Of a DNA stretch of 64,000 nt, positions 25,827-35,466 are shown piece after piece. Source of the DNA: Thelonectria olida (taxonomy: Eukaryota > Ascomycota > Sordariomycetes > Hypocreales > Nectriaceae); the NCBI GenBank assembly GCA_020736575.1, contig JAGPYM010000015.1:62001-126000 (forward strand), written 5' to 3'. The notes under the pieces are model-generated. The model made no database searches and was not told where the DNA came from. It worked only from the letters and a program-made list of their open reading frames with translations. Each line of letters begins with the position of its first letter. Within the stretch, counting starts at the first letter, position 1. A program made the translations under genes and the position numbers.

Positions 25827-26893
25827 ATGGATCTCCTTCCCTTTGATGATTGGACTTACAACCGCCCTACATGCGGGATTAGGTAAACTCCAAACACGAC
25901 TTGGTAGTCAAGACGCTGGATTCTGCCCAGGCTGACGTCCTCGCCTTCAACTAATAACTCGAAAAGTTCAAGCTTCTTCTTGTCAACAACTCGCTGTTGC
26001 TCTACATTTCGACCGCAACCCAGATGGACGATTTGAAGCTTGTCGACTTCACCATGCAGACCGATGCACTTCCGCCTCCAGTGGAAGGAGACACCGCCCT
26101 CAAACGGGGTCATGGAGGCCGCTGAGCTATTTGGCGGCCTCACTGTTTTGAAGTTTGTGGCCAATCTGGAAAAGCTTGCCACGCAGATTATCGCCGGTAC
26201 TACGGAAGATATGGCAGCTGGCGAGACAGAGAAGCTTGTTGAATCACTCGGAGAAGATGCGCTGGATGCTGGCATCACCAATGTGGACGAGGCCGCGTCC
26301 ACCGAGTCTCTAGAGAACACTGGCGAAGATATCACCGAAGCGGTGGTGGAGTCCTTGACTTCGGCCGCGCTTGCATCGACGGGCATCGGTATCTTCCTCG
26401 CTGTCGGAATAGATGCCATCTTTGGTGCTTTCAATGGTGTCAAAGAGCAAGATGAGCTCCAAGACCTACTGAGTCAACTCGACGACAAGATGAGCATTGT
26501 CAACGCGTATCTTGAGACTGCCAACGATAAATACGAAGAAATCAACAAGAAGACCGTTGACGGGATCAGCACTTTCCAGAAGTGGCCACCGAAATGAATG
26601 TTCTGCTACCCAGCGGACAGCAACCTATTTTTTCAGTTGACTTCCCCGGTACGCTGGACTCTTTCGATATTTCTTTTGCCAACCAGCAGCTCGCTATCAC
26701 TCAATTCTAGTTTCTTGTCTAGCTGCGTGACAATTATGTTTTAGCACTCAAGCAACACCCAAACGCTAACAAAGAGGATGTTATTTCCGAGGTGCTGCTG
26801 ACTGCCCCCGATGGGGTTCATCGCAAAACCTTGGAGCCCATGTGGTCCCAGGTGCTGGCAAAGTGTTCTACCTTGATTGCCAATGCCAAGTAG
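25827..26893 (+). pseudogene. degraded gene for an unrecognised helical protein, multiple C-to-T stops and frame changes
   Basis: A long protein-like reading can be followed from ATG 25827 to TAG 26891-26893 in successive frames. It is broken by two adjacent TAA codons at 25952-25957 and TAG codons at 26708-26710 and 26720-26722. Each of these is one C-to-T change from CAA or CAG. Frame changes lie near 25880, between about 26095 and 26115, and near 26585. The largest intact piece (26112-26597) is rich in Ala, Glu and Leu with predicted amphipathic helices. A central hydrophobic stretch (SAALASTGIGIFLAVGIDAI) is followed by a helix of charged residues. I do not recognise the family. The stop types fit RIP-like mutation of CpA sites. 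Function cannot be stated, and the gene is very probably dead. Confidence 0.7.
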
Positions 26894-27660
26894 TTTATTG
26901 GATAAGAAACTGCATTTGGCTGACTGGTGTGTCGGTGGAAAGGAGCTCTTTGGAGCCTGTTGCCTAGTCTGACCTTCCTGTCTGCTGTATGATGCTCGAC
27001 CAAGGAGACGATGGGAGGTTTCGGCGCATCGGAAGGCTCATGATACAAAGGCAGGACTGGTTTAATGCTGTTCAGGAGCAGGAGCTCAGTCTGGTGTCAG
27101 CGAGGATTGCGCCACCTCATGCTAACTAAACGATCCTTTCTTAGGTAGAGTATGTACATTGACAGGCCCTTGCTACTGTTCATGTATTTTACGCAGTTCT
27201 GTTCTATAAGCACTGACGTATGGAATATTAACTAGACATATCGTATTAATGGGAGTATCAAGTCCAAATTGGAGCGAGTGCCCAGGTCTTTCAATTCTTC
27301 TTTCCATTCATCAGTTCGGCCTACCTCCTCAATCAAAACCTTCTGGCAAGTAGAATAGCGCAAGCATGCCAGCTGGTCGTCGAAGGGGCTGCAAAACGAC
27401 CCGCTGACGCATTTGGGCAACGAAACGTGTGTCGAGGCGACCAAGTCAAGTAAAGTCAGCAATGCGGCAAACGCGAGGTGTAGCTCGTGTGGACGGTCGG
27501 AGAGCGATCTGGCGACCATTATGAAAATGAAGTATTGTGGTGATCAGTGGGCAAGATGAAGAGCAAAAGGTAGAGGCGGAGATGAAACGCCCCAATATTA
27601 ATGCTACTCAACGACATCGTAACTGCCACCTCACTCTGCATAGCCACTCATGCATGTCGT
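26894..27660. other. intergenic, no supported gene
   Basis: A 95-codon minus-strand frame (27232-27519, MVARSLSDRPHELHLAFAAL at its start) looks mildly protein-like but has no recognisable domain and no splice-joined extension. I leave it uncalled. Confidence 0.35.
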
Positions 27661-28648
27661 TCATAGCAAATCTGCTCTTAAGCCTCTCAAGCATTCCTGG
27701 ATCCATGTTGGGAAACCTCGCAGGGCAGATGCTGCGCTGAAATACCACGGTAGGAATATCTGACTACTCTTCCCTCTAAGAACAAGCGCCACAATGGACT
27801 TGGCAACATCATTCGGCTGCAAAAGAGTGTCCTTCAGAGTGCCTTTTTTCAGTGCCGAGTCGAACATGGTGGTGCGAATCCACATGGGGTGAACAACGCT
27901 GTCAGCACGATGAGCCGAGTCTTGAAGCAGGATGGATAATTTCGATTGCTCACCTAGTTTGAACGTTCCGGGCGTTGTATTTGTACTTCAGTTCTTGGGC
28001 AAGACCCTCATGGAAAGCAAGGGCACCGGCCTTCGAACAACTGTAGTCCACATTGGATGCGAGCGTGACGAAACTTGCCATGCTGGCAATTGTAATGATG
28101 TGTCCATGATTTTGGCTGATCATCCGAGGTAAGAATTCTCTGATGAGGAAGAAGTGAGCGATGACGTTGACGTCAAAGGTCCGTCGGATCTCTTCGTCCG
28201 TCTCGTCGAGAATTGTCTTCAGTGACGCAACTCCAGCGTTGTTGATCAAGACGGTCGGCTCACCCACATCCTGGCGAATAGACTGCGCAACTCGCCTGAT
28301 TTCCTTGGGTGAAGTGACATCAAGCTGATAATAGTAGATGTTGTTCGGGAAAGGGGTCTTGGGAGGCCGAAGGTCGAGAGCAACGACCTTAATGCCACGA
28401 CCGGCAAGCTTTCGGGCAACCAGTTCGCCTATGCCATTGCTGCCACCGGTCACCAGAACAACCTCTCTTTGCCAATCCCACTGATAGGAGTTTGAAGTAC
28501 CTTTGCCGGTCACTAGTCTGTAGGTAGCATAGAAAAGCGCCAGACCAGCCAAAGTGCCCAAGGCTTTCTTGACGTGAGACATTTCAACAAGTCGTTGGAG
28601 TGAGTTCATTCCTGTCACGCTTTGGGGCTTGAAGTTGGCCCAAGACAT
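27661..28648 (-). CDS. membrane-anchored short-chain dehydrogenase/reductase (retinol/17-beta-HSD type), 2 exons, 310 aa
   Basis: NAD(P)-dependent oxidoreductase of the classical SDR family, probably in the endoplasmic reticulum or on lipid droplets. Exons are 28648-27954 and 27898-27661. An N-terminal hydrophobic segment (ALGTLAGLALFYATYRLV) near residue 30 is the likely membrane anchor. The cofactor motif VLVTGGSNGIG lies near 65-75, the NNAG motif follows in VLINNAGVASL, and the catalytic site is Ser plus YSCSK (Tyr-X-X-X-Lys). The C-terminal exon begins SVVHPMWIRTTMF, the usual Pro-X-X-hydrophobic end of the catalytic domain. The nearest groups are DHRS/17-beta-hydroxysteroid dehydrogenase 11-like enzymes acting on lipophilic alcohols; the substrate is inference. 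Length is normal. Confidence 0.9.
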
Positions 28649-29288
28649 CTTTGGTGGAAGATTGGTTTGAGATGTTAATATTAAGAAGGAATATACCACT
28701 AAACGGAGACAAAAGATAGTCTTCCCAAGTGATATGCGGGGTTGGCTGGTTAAGTATTCACCTAAAACCGCACAGTAACATCCTGGGAGTGATGCACTTC
28801 CTCGTATGACTTTGTTCACGACATGCCTCGGCTCGGCCATGCATGTGACTTTAAGGAACGCCCCCCAGTAAACATGGTTGCAATTGTCTTCTGTACCATC
28901 TCGAAAAGATAGGTATGAGGTGATGGTCACGCAAGATGCCTCGCTACCAAGGTCCTATCTCGGGACTTATTTATGAGCAAGATTGCTTACCCGAGGTTAG
29001 ATCTAGTCTTAGTTCCGCTGCCCCATGACAATACTTGATATCTTCTAAGAACCCATTCTTGCATTGAGCCCTCTTTGCCTCGTTCTTAAATTCGTCCGAA
29101 AGGACCTACAGAGCGACGACTTGAAGTCAGGTCGAGCTGCAATTCTCATGTAATCTTTTATAACCTTGAGCGCCCCTTGCAGAGATTCAGAGTATGTATC
29201 ATCTCAGATATTCCCTAGAGTTACTTTAACGACCGACGATGATTCTTGAGCCGCGTCGCGTCTCCTCCATCAACTCAGATGGAAGCGA
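28649..29288. other. intergenic, promoter of the SDR gene
   Basis: No gene seen. A minus-strand frame runs upstream in phase with the SDR start as far as 28930, but it has none of the expected N-terminal features. Confidence 0.4.
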
Positions 29289-29552
29289 CTACAAATTATA
29301 TCGGTTCACGTCTCCATGGACCAGCCCGGTATACTGCAATTTTTGCACCAGTGCTCTACAGCTCGGAAGGTCGTCTTGCACTCTTCGTCCTGCGCGAATG
29401 CGATAGTTTCCTTCGTCGTCACTAGTCAACTGATTGAGGATTTCGAGGATTTCTTTCGGAAGTTCGGAACCGCCATTGTGGAGGAATTCTGAAGAATGGC
29501 TTAGGTTTGTATGTCGTTTGGGAGCTAGTTTGACTTGGTAGAAATGAAAATT
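29289..29552 (-). pseudogene. fragment of a kinase-fold (aminoglycoside phosphotransferase-like) gene
   Basis: One minus-strand frame is open from 29552 to TAG 29289-29291, 87 codons, with no ATG near its upstream end. It reads LPKEILEILNQL, then RRVQDDLPSCRALVQKLQY and LVHGDVNRYN. The last piece is the catalytic HGD-X4-N loop of fungal phosphotransferase/kinase-fold proteins. The frame then stops one base out of phase with what follows. The ATP-binding lobe and the DFE-type metal motif are missing. It is therefore a truncated remnant. It overlaps the 3' half of the small Cys-rich frame in another reading frame. Confidence 0.45.
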
Positions 29553-29856
29553 TTACTTGGGAGACGTTGGTTTGTTTGATATTGCCGCCATCTGTGGGCG
29601 AGTTAGTTAGGACTTCCAGTGCGAACCAGATTGAAGCGGCGCATGGATTCTTCCGGCGACTGACACAATTCCATCCATTGGAGTCATCTTCAAGCCACTC
29701 GTTGCAGAGATAGTACATAACCTTGTATTCGCTCTTTCCGCCGCGGCATTTGCGACCCTGCCGGACATCTCGACACGGCTTGACAACAACCCTCTCCAAG
29801 CGGTGTAATTTACCGCAACCCGGACACTTGTAGTACGTGGTGTCTTCCTTGCACAT
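29422..29856 (-). CDS. small Cys-rich hypothetical protein, up to 144 aa
   Basis: A single frame begins MCKEDTTYYKCPGCGKLHRL and holds seven or more Cys in the first 75 residues (CPGC, PCRDVRQGRKC, YYLCNEW, WNCVSRRKNPC). The spacing could coordinate zinc, as in many short fungal proteins that start MCKE. There is no signal peptide. The sequence after about residue 100 (FSFLPSQTSSQTTYKPKPFF) looks non-coding. A GTAAAA donor at that point suggests that the true 3' end is spliced or shorter. It also overlaps the kinase-fold remnant on the same strand. No function can be assigned. Confidence 0.45.
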   Translation of the reverse strand: MCKEDTTYYKCPGCGKLHRLERVVVKPCRDVRQGRKCRGGKSEYKVMYYLCNEWLEDDSNGWNCVSRRKNPCAASIWFALEVLTNSPTDGGNIKQTNVSQVKFSFLPSQTSSQTTYKPKPFFRIPPQWRFRTSERNPRNPQSVD

Positions 29857-31048
29857 TATGGCGAGTTGATCGGCTCGTCGTGGGGAGATTGGTTACAGAG
29901 AGTTTTGGCCTTTGTGAGGGATAGAAGGTTCGCCGTCGAGAGTTTGAGGGAGGTGTGAAAATGTTGGCTTTGTAATTAGCAGTGTTGCCGTGCGTGATTG
30001 GGGCCCTGGGGGTGAAGAAGAGGGAGGAGAGAGAAGGTCTGAAAAGGTACGGAAGGGCATACATTTGTACCTATTCCTCCAACTGTGATAGTGGGAACAT
30101 CTCTGAATGCCGCGCTCCGAGATTGATAGGGCGTCGATTGAACAGCTCAGTCGACTAGCCGACACAGTTTCACAGTTCAACAGTCCACTGCAATGCAATT
30201 GAACTATCTCCCGGTTGATTAGCTACCAAGTGAACAGCTCATATGGGAAGGTTTCTTGACTCTGAGTGAGTGAATCTAGATATTTTGCTTGCCATCGAGA
30301 GTTGATATCCTCATATGTCTATTTTATATTACATCAATATTCATGGTGCATAAGTGTCAGCTCGGAGCCCGGCTCGCATGGTGCATACAACTTCATGGAA
30401 TGGCCCCGTCAATATCTTTGACGATATGGAGTGGTTCGCTCACTTGACGATCTAATCCAGCCCCCAAAATTGCCCAAGGCAACGTTGATTGCAACTTTGA
30501 CCAACTTCACTCTCAAGTCTGAAATCCGTGAACGAGATTAGGTCACGTATACCTGAGGTTGTTAGACTTCAATCACATTAAAGAGCTCGATCTGCATGGT
30601 ATTATATAGATGCTGCTCGGAAATTCAGTCCTTCTTGATTTAGTTCTTGTTTAGAGACTTCTTGCTCATTTAGCCCCCGTCCTTAGTAACATAACTTGCC
30701 TTCTGATTATAATCTTACCCATGGCTCGGAGAACACTGAGCAGAGTTGAATCATGGAGCTTGGCGCATTTTGCCTGTTCTCTTGTGTCCGCCCGAGGCCC
30801 ATCTAATTCCCAAGGAAAAGTTCTATTGAGTCATCCACCCAAACGCAACAATCATTTACATTGTCTCCTTCAAGTTTGTGCTCTCGATGCTCGTTAAAAA
30901 CTATATGCTGGTCTGTTTTAAATAGGTTAGAAATGCTCAAAGGTGCAAGTCAAGCAATGGCAACTTGGACAATAATTCGGCATTATTAAGAGACGAAACG
31001 TTGCCACTCCGGGATTAGCCCGGGACAGCAGCCACTCTTTTTCATCAC
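29857..31048. other. intergenic 1.2 kb, AT-rich, no gene seen
   Basis: Promoter side of the Cys-rich gene and of the first bZIP gene. Open stretches 29810-30198 on the minus strand are other frames over the Cys-rich gene's 5' side. No repeats or RNA genes were recognised. Confidence 0.45.
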
Positions 31049-31938
31049 ATGGGCGCGCAAGCATCACATATCGATATTATCACTCCTCCAAACATGCCCA
31101 GAAAGGTACAAGTCCGACGTCAAGCCCCCAACTTTGCACAGTTCTCACACGCGCATCCCAGAACCGAACCCCGGCCTCGCTCGACCTCAGTCGCGAAAAC
31201 CAGCGGCGTTGCCGAGCGCGTCGTCGCGAGCTCATCGATGACCTGCAGCGCCGAGTGCTCGAGTACGAACGCCGAGATGCACAGGCGACGCTCGAGATGC
31301 AGCAGGTCGCGAGGGCTGTGGCCGCCGAGAATGTCGCCTTGAGAGACCTGCTTGCTGCGAAGAATGTCACGAGGGACGAGGTTGACGCTCATCTTGCGTC
31401 GAACAATGGAAGAATCACCCAAGATGCAACGCTCCAGCCACGGAGTCGGCTGCCTTCCCGGCGGCTTTCCCCCAAGCAAACAGTAGTTGTCAGCCCGTCA
31501 ACAGTGGCATTATCTGGTCAATCGCCGGGCATGGCATTAACAGGCCTGGCAGCCCGCTCGGCGCTCTCCACTCAGCCAGCCGCCGCCTCAACAAACCGAG
31601 ATGGACAAAATTGTTCACATTCGCCCCTTCAGGAGTCCAGACACGATAGGGAAGAAGACATGACGTGCGCCTGCGTAGGTGAGCCAGACGACGACGGCAA
31701 CTCTTTCAACATGCCGTCGATTGATCCCGCCTGCTACTGTCCACCCGACCCGCCTCAGACTCTAGGGCGTCAATTGACGTCGAATGGTATGCCTTGTCTA
31801 GAGGCCGCCCTCATCCTTGCTCGGCTCGGAGGGCATCCCGACTCAACGCTTGTCCATGCCAAGCTGGGATGCGCTGAGGGGACCGACTGTGTCGTCCGGA
31901 ACACTGATGTGCTTCGGCTTATGGATGAGATGACATAA
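31049..31938 (+). CDS. bZIP transcription factor with Cys-rich C-terminus, 2 exons, 277 aa
   Basis: Fungal bZIP regulator. The model joins exon 31049-31105 to 31162-31938 (donor AAG|gtacaa, acceptor atcccag), giving an N-terminus that ends MPRK followed by NRTPASLDLSRENQRRCRAR. The basic region is NQRRCRARRRE; many relatives have Ser where this one has Cys. A leucine-zipper-like coiled coil follows (LIDDLQRRVLEYERRDAQAT and on to AENVALRDLLA). The C-terminal half has Cys groups: DMTCACVGE, ACYCPPDP, GMPCLEAAL and LGCAEGTDC. These are typical of an uncharacterised fungal family. The start could also be ATG 31094. It is convergent with the arsenite methyltransferase gene, and with another bZIP on the far side it may belong to the same stress response (inference). 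Confidence 0.8.
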
Positions 31939-32220
31939 TATCTCCCTGTTCGGGTCTATGTAGCTTCAAGAAAATGCAATCTTTATTCAAACTGCATCCG
32001 ATTCGTAGCCAACCATGGCTGACGACATACTAAAGTATCTTGAGAAGCTAAAGACAGCCGCATGATGCCCAGCCCATTGACCCACGTCCATCGTACCAAG
32101 CATGGCCGCCTCCTGTACCATTGAGAAATCTTGCTCACATCAATTCTTCACAGCAAAGACCTTGAATGATCCTTTCTGCCATATTAGGCCTCCAATTATC
32201 AATTTGCGGCGAGGGTAGGT

Positions 32221-33254
32221 TTACTTACCGGCCCACTCATTGAAGTTCGTCGCGCCGCAACAAGAAGATGTTTGAAATTCACTGCAAACCTCACTTGAGG
32301 GCTTGCAGCACTTTCCCCTTCCTTCCTTGTCTGAATTTGTTGCAATGCAACCCTCTGTCTTCTTGAGACCGTCCTCATTGATTTGGAAATAGACATTTAG
32401 ATCACTCTGGGTCTTGGTAATGAGGATTTCTGGATGCCAAATTCTCAGTCCTGAGATAAACCGCACAAGTGAATAGGCTTTGAGAGCTCACCTGTAAAGC
32501 CCGCCTCTTGAAGAAAGTTCTCATACTCACTAACCATGCTTGCCCCCGAAATGCACCCAACATACATGGCCATGTCAGACTTGAGCTTCTCGGGCATCTG
32601 CTTCTTTGCGAGGATATCCGAGATGGCAAGACGACCACTAGGCTTCAGAAGACGGAACATCTCTTTAAACACCAGATGCTTTTCTGCGGCAGGGACAAGA
32701 TTTATGACGCAGTTGGAGATGATGCAGTCAGCGATTTCGGATTCGAGACCCGGCATGTCTGTGATGCCCGACTTGACAAACTCGACGTTGGCTTTCTCGG
32801 TCGTAGTCTTGATTTTGTTGGCCTTGGCGAGCATATCCTATGGAACTTTCAGAATCAAATATCTAAGATGGCTGAAACGTCTGATAAATCTGTACCTTGT
32901 TCATATCAACACCGATGACCCTCCCCGACGGCCCAACCCTATCGGCGGCGAGGAACGCGTCAAAACCCGCTCCGCTTCCTAGATCAATTACCGTTTCGCC
33001 CTATCATTTAAGGATTAGGAGACGAAACATCAGCGCGAAGAATTATCAGAGGGGTAGCGTACCTCTCTAAGCCCGGCGATGGCGAGAGGGTTCCCACAGC
33101 TGAGGCCGAGATTGGATCCCTCAGCGGCACTTGCGAGTTCTTCCTCGGAGTACCCAAAGGACTTCGCAATGGCGCCTCCATACTCAGGAGTCGTCTTTTG
33201 CAATGCAGCGCTATAGTGCGTGCTGACCTGGTCGTAAATCTTCTGGGAATCCAT
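32221..33254 (-). CDS. arsenite S-adenosylmethionine methyltransferase (AS3MT/ArsM-like), 4 exons, 290 aa
   Basis: Cytosolic enzyme that methylates trivalent arsenic with SAM, a detoxification step leading to volatile or less retained forms. Exons are 33254-33063, 33000-32896, 32837-32492 and 32450-32221. The N-terminal helix region ends in [20 protein letters not shown], followed by the SAM motif [10 protein letters not shown]. The three arsenic-binding cysteines of the family have candidates at Cys53 (LSCGNP), Cys142 (SNCVINL) and Cys194 (YVGCISGA). The short tail carries a Cys-rich segment ([11 protein letters not shown] and [15 protein letters not shown]), also usual in ArsM proteins. The last codons coincide with a GTAAGT, so a further 3' exon is possible. 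It is divergent from a bZIP gene, a common arrangement for stress-inducible detoxification genes. Confidence 0.93.
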
Positions 33255-33691
33255 AGATGTTGAATATACGAAGAGGAGAATCAGTCGCTGTCGGTCAAAT
33301 TGTATACAATACAAGAGCTTTGCTGAAGTCAATTAATTAAGCATCACGCGTCCGAGGAGGGAACATTTATAGACAGCCCATCTATCAGCCGTCCCTTCAT
33401 CGAATGACAACTCAAATGTGGGTGAAGATGGCTTGTCATCAATTTCTTTCCCGTTACGGCAATGATCAACTCATGTCGCAGCTAAGTCCAAAAAGGCAAC
33501 TTTCCAGTGTGTCATCGATCTAATAGATGCAAGTTGGCGTCACTCTCTCGATGCTTTCTCTTCCATCACCTTCTCAAATAATTTCACGGCAAAGCTATCC
33601 AGTGGACTGGATATCCCAGCAAAAAAAAAAAAAAAACCCCCAAGTATTTGTTGAGGCAGCTCGTGCTGTACGCCCGTCGCTCATCTTCGAG
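33255..33691. promoter_or_regulatory. shared divergent promoter of arsenite methyltransferase and bZIP gene
   Basis: 437 bp between the two start codons. A run of about 16 A residues followed by C residues lies near 33620-33640 on the bZIP side. I could not point to a definite bZIP box by eye; TGACAA-type motifs (near 33404) are only suggestive. Confidence 0.4.
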
Positions 33692-34444
33692 ATGATGACC
33701 AAATGGTCATCGAAGCCGGATGATCACAAGGTAGTCAGGCTACGCAACAACCAGCGCCGCCACCGCAAGAAAGTCAAGGATCACATTGCGGAGCTCGAGT
33801 CCCGGCTAGCAGAGACACAGCTACAACTTGACCAGGCTCTGGCCCGTATCGCGAGGCTTTCTGAGGAGCTGGAACAGGCGAGGCCAGGACCCAACTCAAT
33901 GCTGCTAGAAAGTCGCCAAACCTCGGAGCAAATTCCAACCACGAGAAATAACGCCGATGAGGCACCAAAGAGCGGTCATGTCCATCAATCTACTTTAGTT
34001 CAGGAGACTTACAATATCTTGGATAGCCAACACAATAATCATCTTGGCACCAATCGAGGAAAAGACGGACCGAGCCAACCCACTTCCCTTGCCTCAAACC
34101 AATTCATCCCCAGCGAGGTCTCGGCTTGGAATCCGTCTCTCGTCCTGCCAGCTCCATGGACAAGCGGGACCACAATACAGGCTCTTACGCTTACCGACGA
34201 GGCGCTCACAGACACTGAAGACCAGGATTGCTGCAACTTGCCGCCTCCGGAGCCGGGAAAATCTACCACCCGCTGCCGGGATGCCTATTTTGTCATCACT
34301 CAACAAAACTACAAGGCCATAGATGGCACTGTTATCCGTGCATGGTTAGAACCTGGGTTTCGGGGAGAAACTTCTGAAGGCGATGGATGTCGTGTAGATA
34401 CAGACTTGTTGTTCACATTGTTGGACTTCATTAGCTCCTCATAG
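33692..34444 (+). CDS. bZIP transcription factor, divergent partner of the arsenite methyltransferase, 250 aa
   Basis: Single-exon bZIP regulator. MMTKWSSKPDDHKVVRLRNN starts the protein. The basic region NNQRRHRKKVKDHI is followed by a leucine zipper with regular heptads (LESRLAETQLQLDQALARIA and RLSEELEQ). The middle is disordered. The C-terminal domain CRDAYFVITQQNYKAID, then PGFRGETSEGDGCRVDTDLL, is shared by a family of uncharacterised fungal bZIP proteins. The open frame extends further upstream through the A-run to 33527. That part has no family-like content, so ATG 33692 (or the next Met at 33695) is preferred. Head-to-head placement with the arsenite methyltransferase suggests that it is an arsenic- or oxidant-responsive regulator of that gene (inference). 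Confidence 0.8.
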   Translation: MMTKWSSKPDDHKVVRLRNNQRRHRKKVKDHIAELESRLAETQLQLDQALARIARLSEELEQARPGPNSMLLESRQTSEQIPTTRNNADEAPKSGHVHQSTLVQETYNILDSQHNNHLGTNRGKDGPSQPTSLASNQFIPSEVSAWNPSLVLPAPWTSGTTIQALTLTDEALTDTEDQDCCNLPPPEPGKSTTRCRDAYFVITQQNYKAIDGTVIRAWLEPGFRGETSEGDGCRVDTDLLFTLLDFISSS

Positions 34445-35053
34445 ACCATGCAGTTGTTTCTTCAGCTGGAGAGAGACACCAGGGTGGCACGTTTCCCGAT
34501 GAACTGTAGCTTTAGTGTATTCCACGGCATTCTTGGCCTCCTACAAGCTAGCATGAAGAGAGCTGCCGGCTGGTTGCTGGATAAATGCCAGCGATTTGCG
34601 AGAGCCTGCTTGAACACCTCACCTTTATAAGACGAAAAGCAGTTAGAGGAGAGGATCCTTGGATAGTGACAGGTGTGATTACCCCGGAGCCTGGTGGACA
34701 GGAACAAGACAGGGCTGACTGAGTGAACATGCAACCTTGACATACTTACATTTAGCCCACCAATACCGACGAAGGAGCCAATGTCATAGCACCCTAACTT
34801 GGTAACCAGAGACCCATCTCTGGGGCCCTTGAACACAAGCCAGGTGGCCTGTTTTGCCAAGCACCCAGCATTACCCGCCGCGAATTAGACCCCTGTGGTA
34901 GTGGTCATCGGAAAGCAGTTAAATCATATAGGATATACAGTAGTCTGCGGGACTGCCGAAGATCAAGGGTTCGCCAAGCACCAGGGAGCACAAGTAGAGA
35001 CATTCCTCTCTCAATGTCCTCTAAAACGAAGATGCTCCTGCGGGCTTGGTGAA
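34445..35053. other. intergenic, no gene seen
   Basis: 3' flank of the bZIP gene. The 132-codon minus-strand frame (34462-34860) shows no motifs. Confidence 0.4.
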
Positions 35054-35124
35054 CGTCTTGTACTGGGATCGAACCAGTGATCTTGTCATTACTAGTTGAC
35101 GCTATGCCACTTTGTCAACGGGGC
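35054..35124 (-). pseudogene. degenerate tRNA-Thr(AGT)-like sequence
   Basis: On the minus strand the sequence has a perfect T arm (ACTGG TTCGATC CCAGT) and an anticodon loop CTAGTAA with anticodon AGT (threonine). It also has a D-arm-like AAGTGGCATAGC segment at about the right distance. However, the anticodon stem does not pair over five bases unless the loop is enlarged to eight. The 5' GCCCCGT does not pair with the 3' ACAAGACG. It is therefore most likely a decayed tRNA gene and not a working one. Confidence 0.4.
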
Positions 35125-35466
35125 TTCCAGCTTTGGACGGAGACCGTTTGACAATGGATCGACAGCCACTGCCGGGGACAACGAAGATCTTCTGAGCTTG
35201 CAATCGGGCCGTGTCCGAGTCCACAAGTTTCAACAGTCTCACGATGCCCAGATTCCATCAGGAGACGTTTTTCGGGTTCCATATGTTAAATGGGCCTCGA
35301 ATGATCTGGACTGTTGGATGAGAGTCATGTTGGCGGTGAACTAGACGAAATGAAGTCTTTCTCTGCTGGGCTTAAAAGACGTTCAGAGCCATCTTTTGAT
35401 TCTCTTTCGAACATTGGTTCAACCGAATAATCATCAAACTTGTTTACAATCTAAACTGTCAACGTC
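35125..35466. promoter_or_regulatory. 5' region of the formate/nitrite channel gene
   Basis: No gene seen. The stretch just before the ATG at 35467 is rich in A and C (caaacttgtttacaatctaaactgtcaacgtc), as usual for a fungal leader. Confidence 0.35.

Noticed and set aside
25856..26443. 195-codon minus-strand frame over the pseudogene
   Set aside because: Antisense shadow. The plus-strand reading continues consistently beyond both ends, while this one does not.
27232..27519. 95-codon minus-strand frame near the SDR gene
   Set aside because: Slightly protein-like but with no domain, no intron-joined extension and no conserved context.
33527..33691. Upstream in-frame extension of the second bZIP gene through an A-run
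   Set aside because: The translated run (Lys repeats from the poly-A tract) and the lack of any family resemblance point to a 5' leader, not coding sequence.
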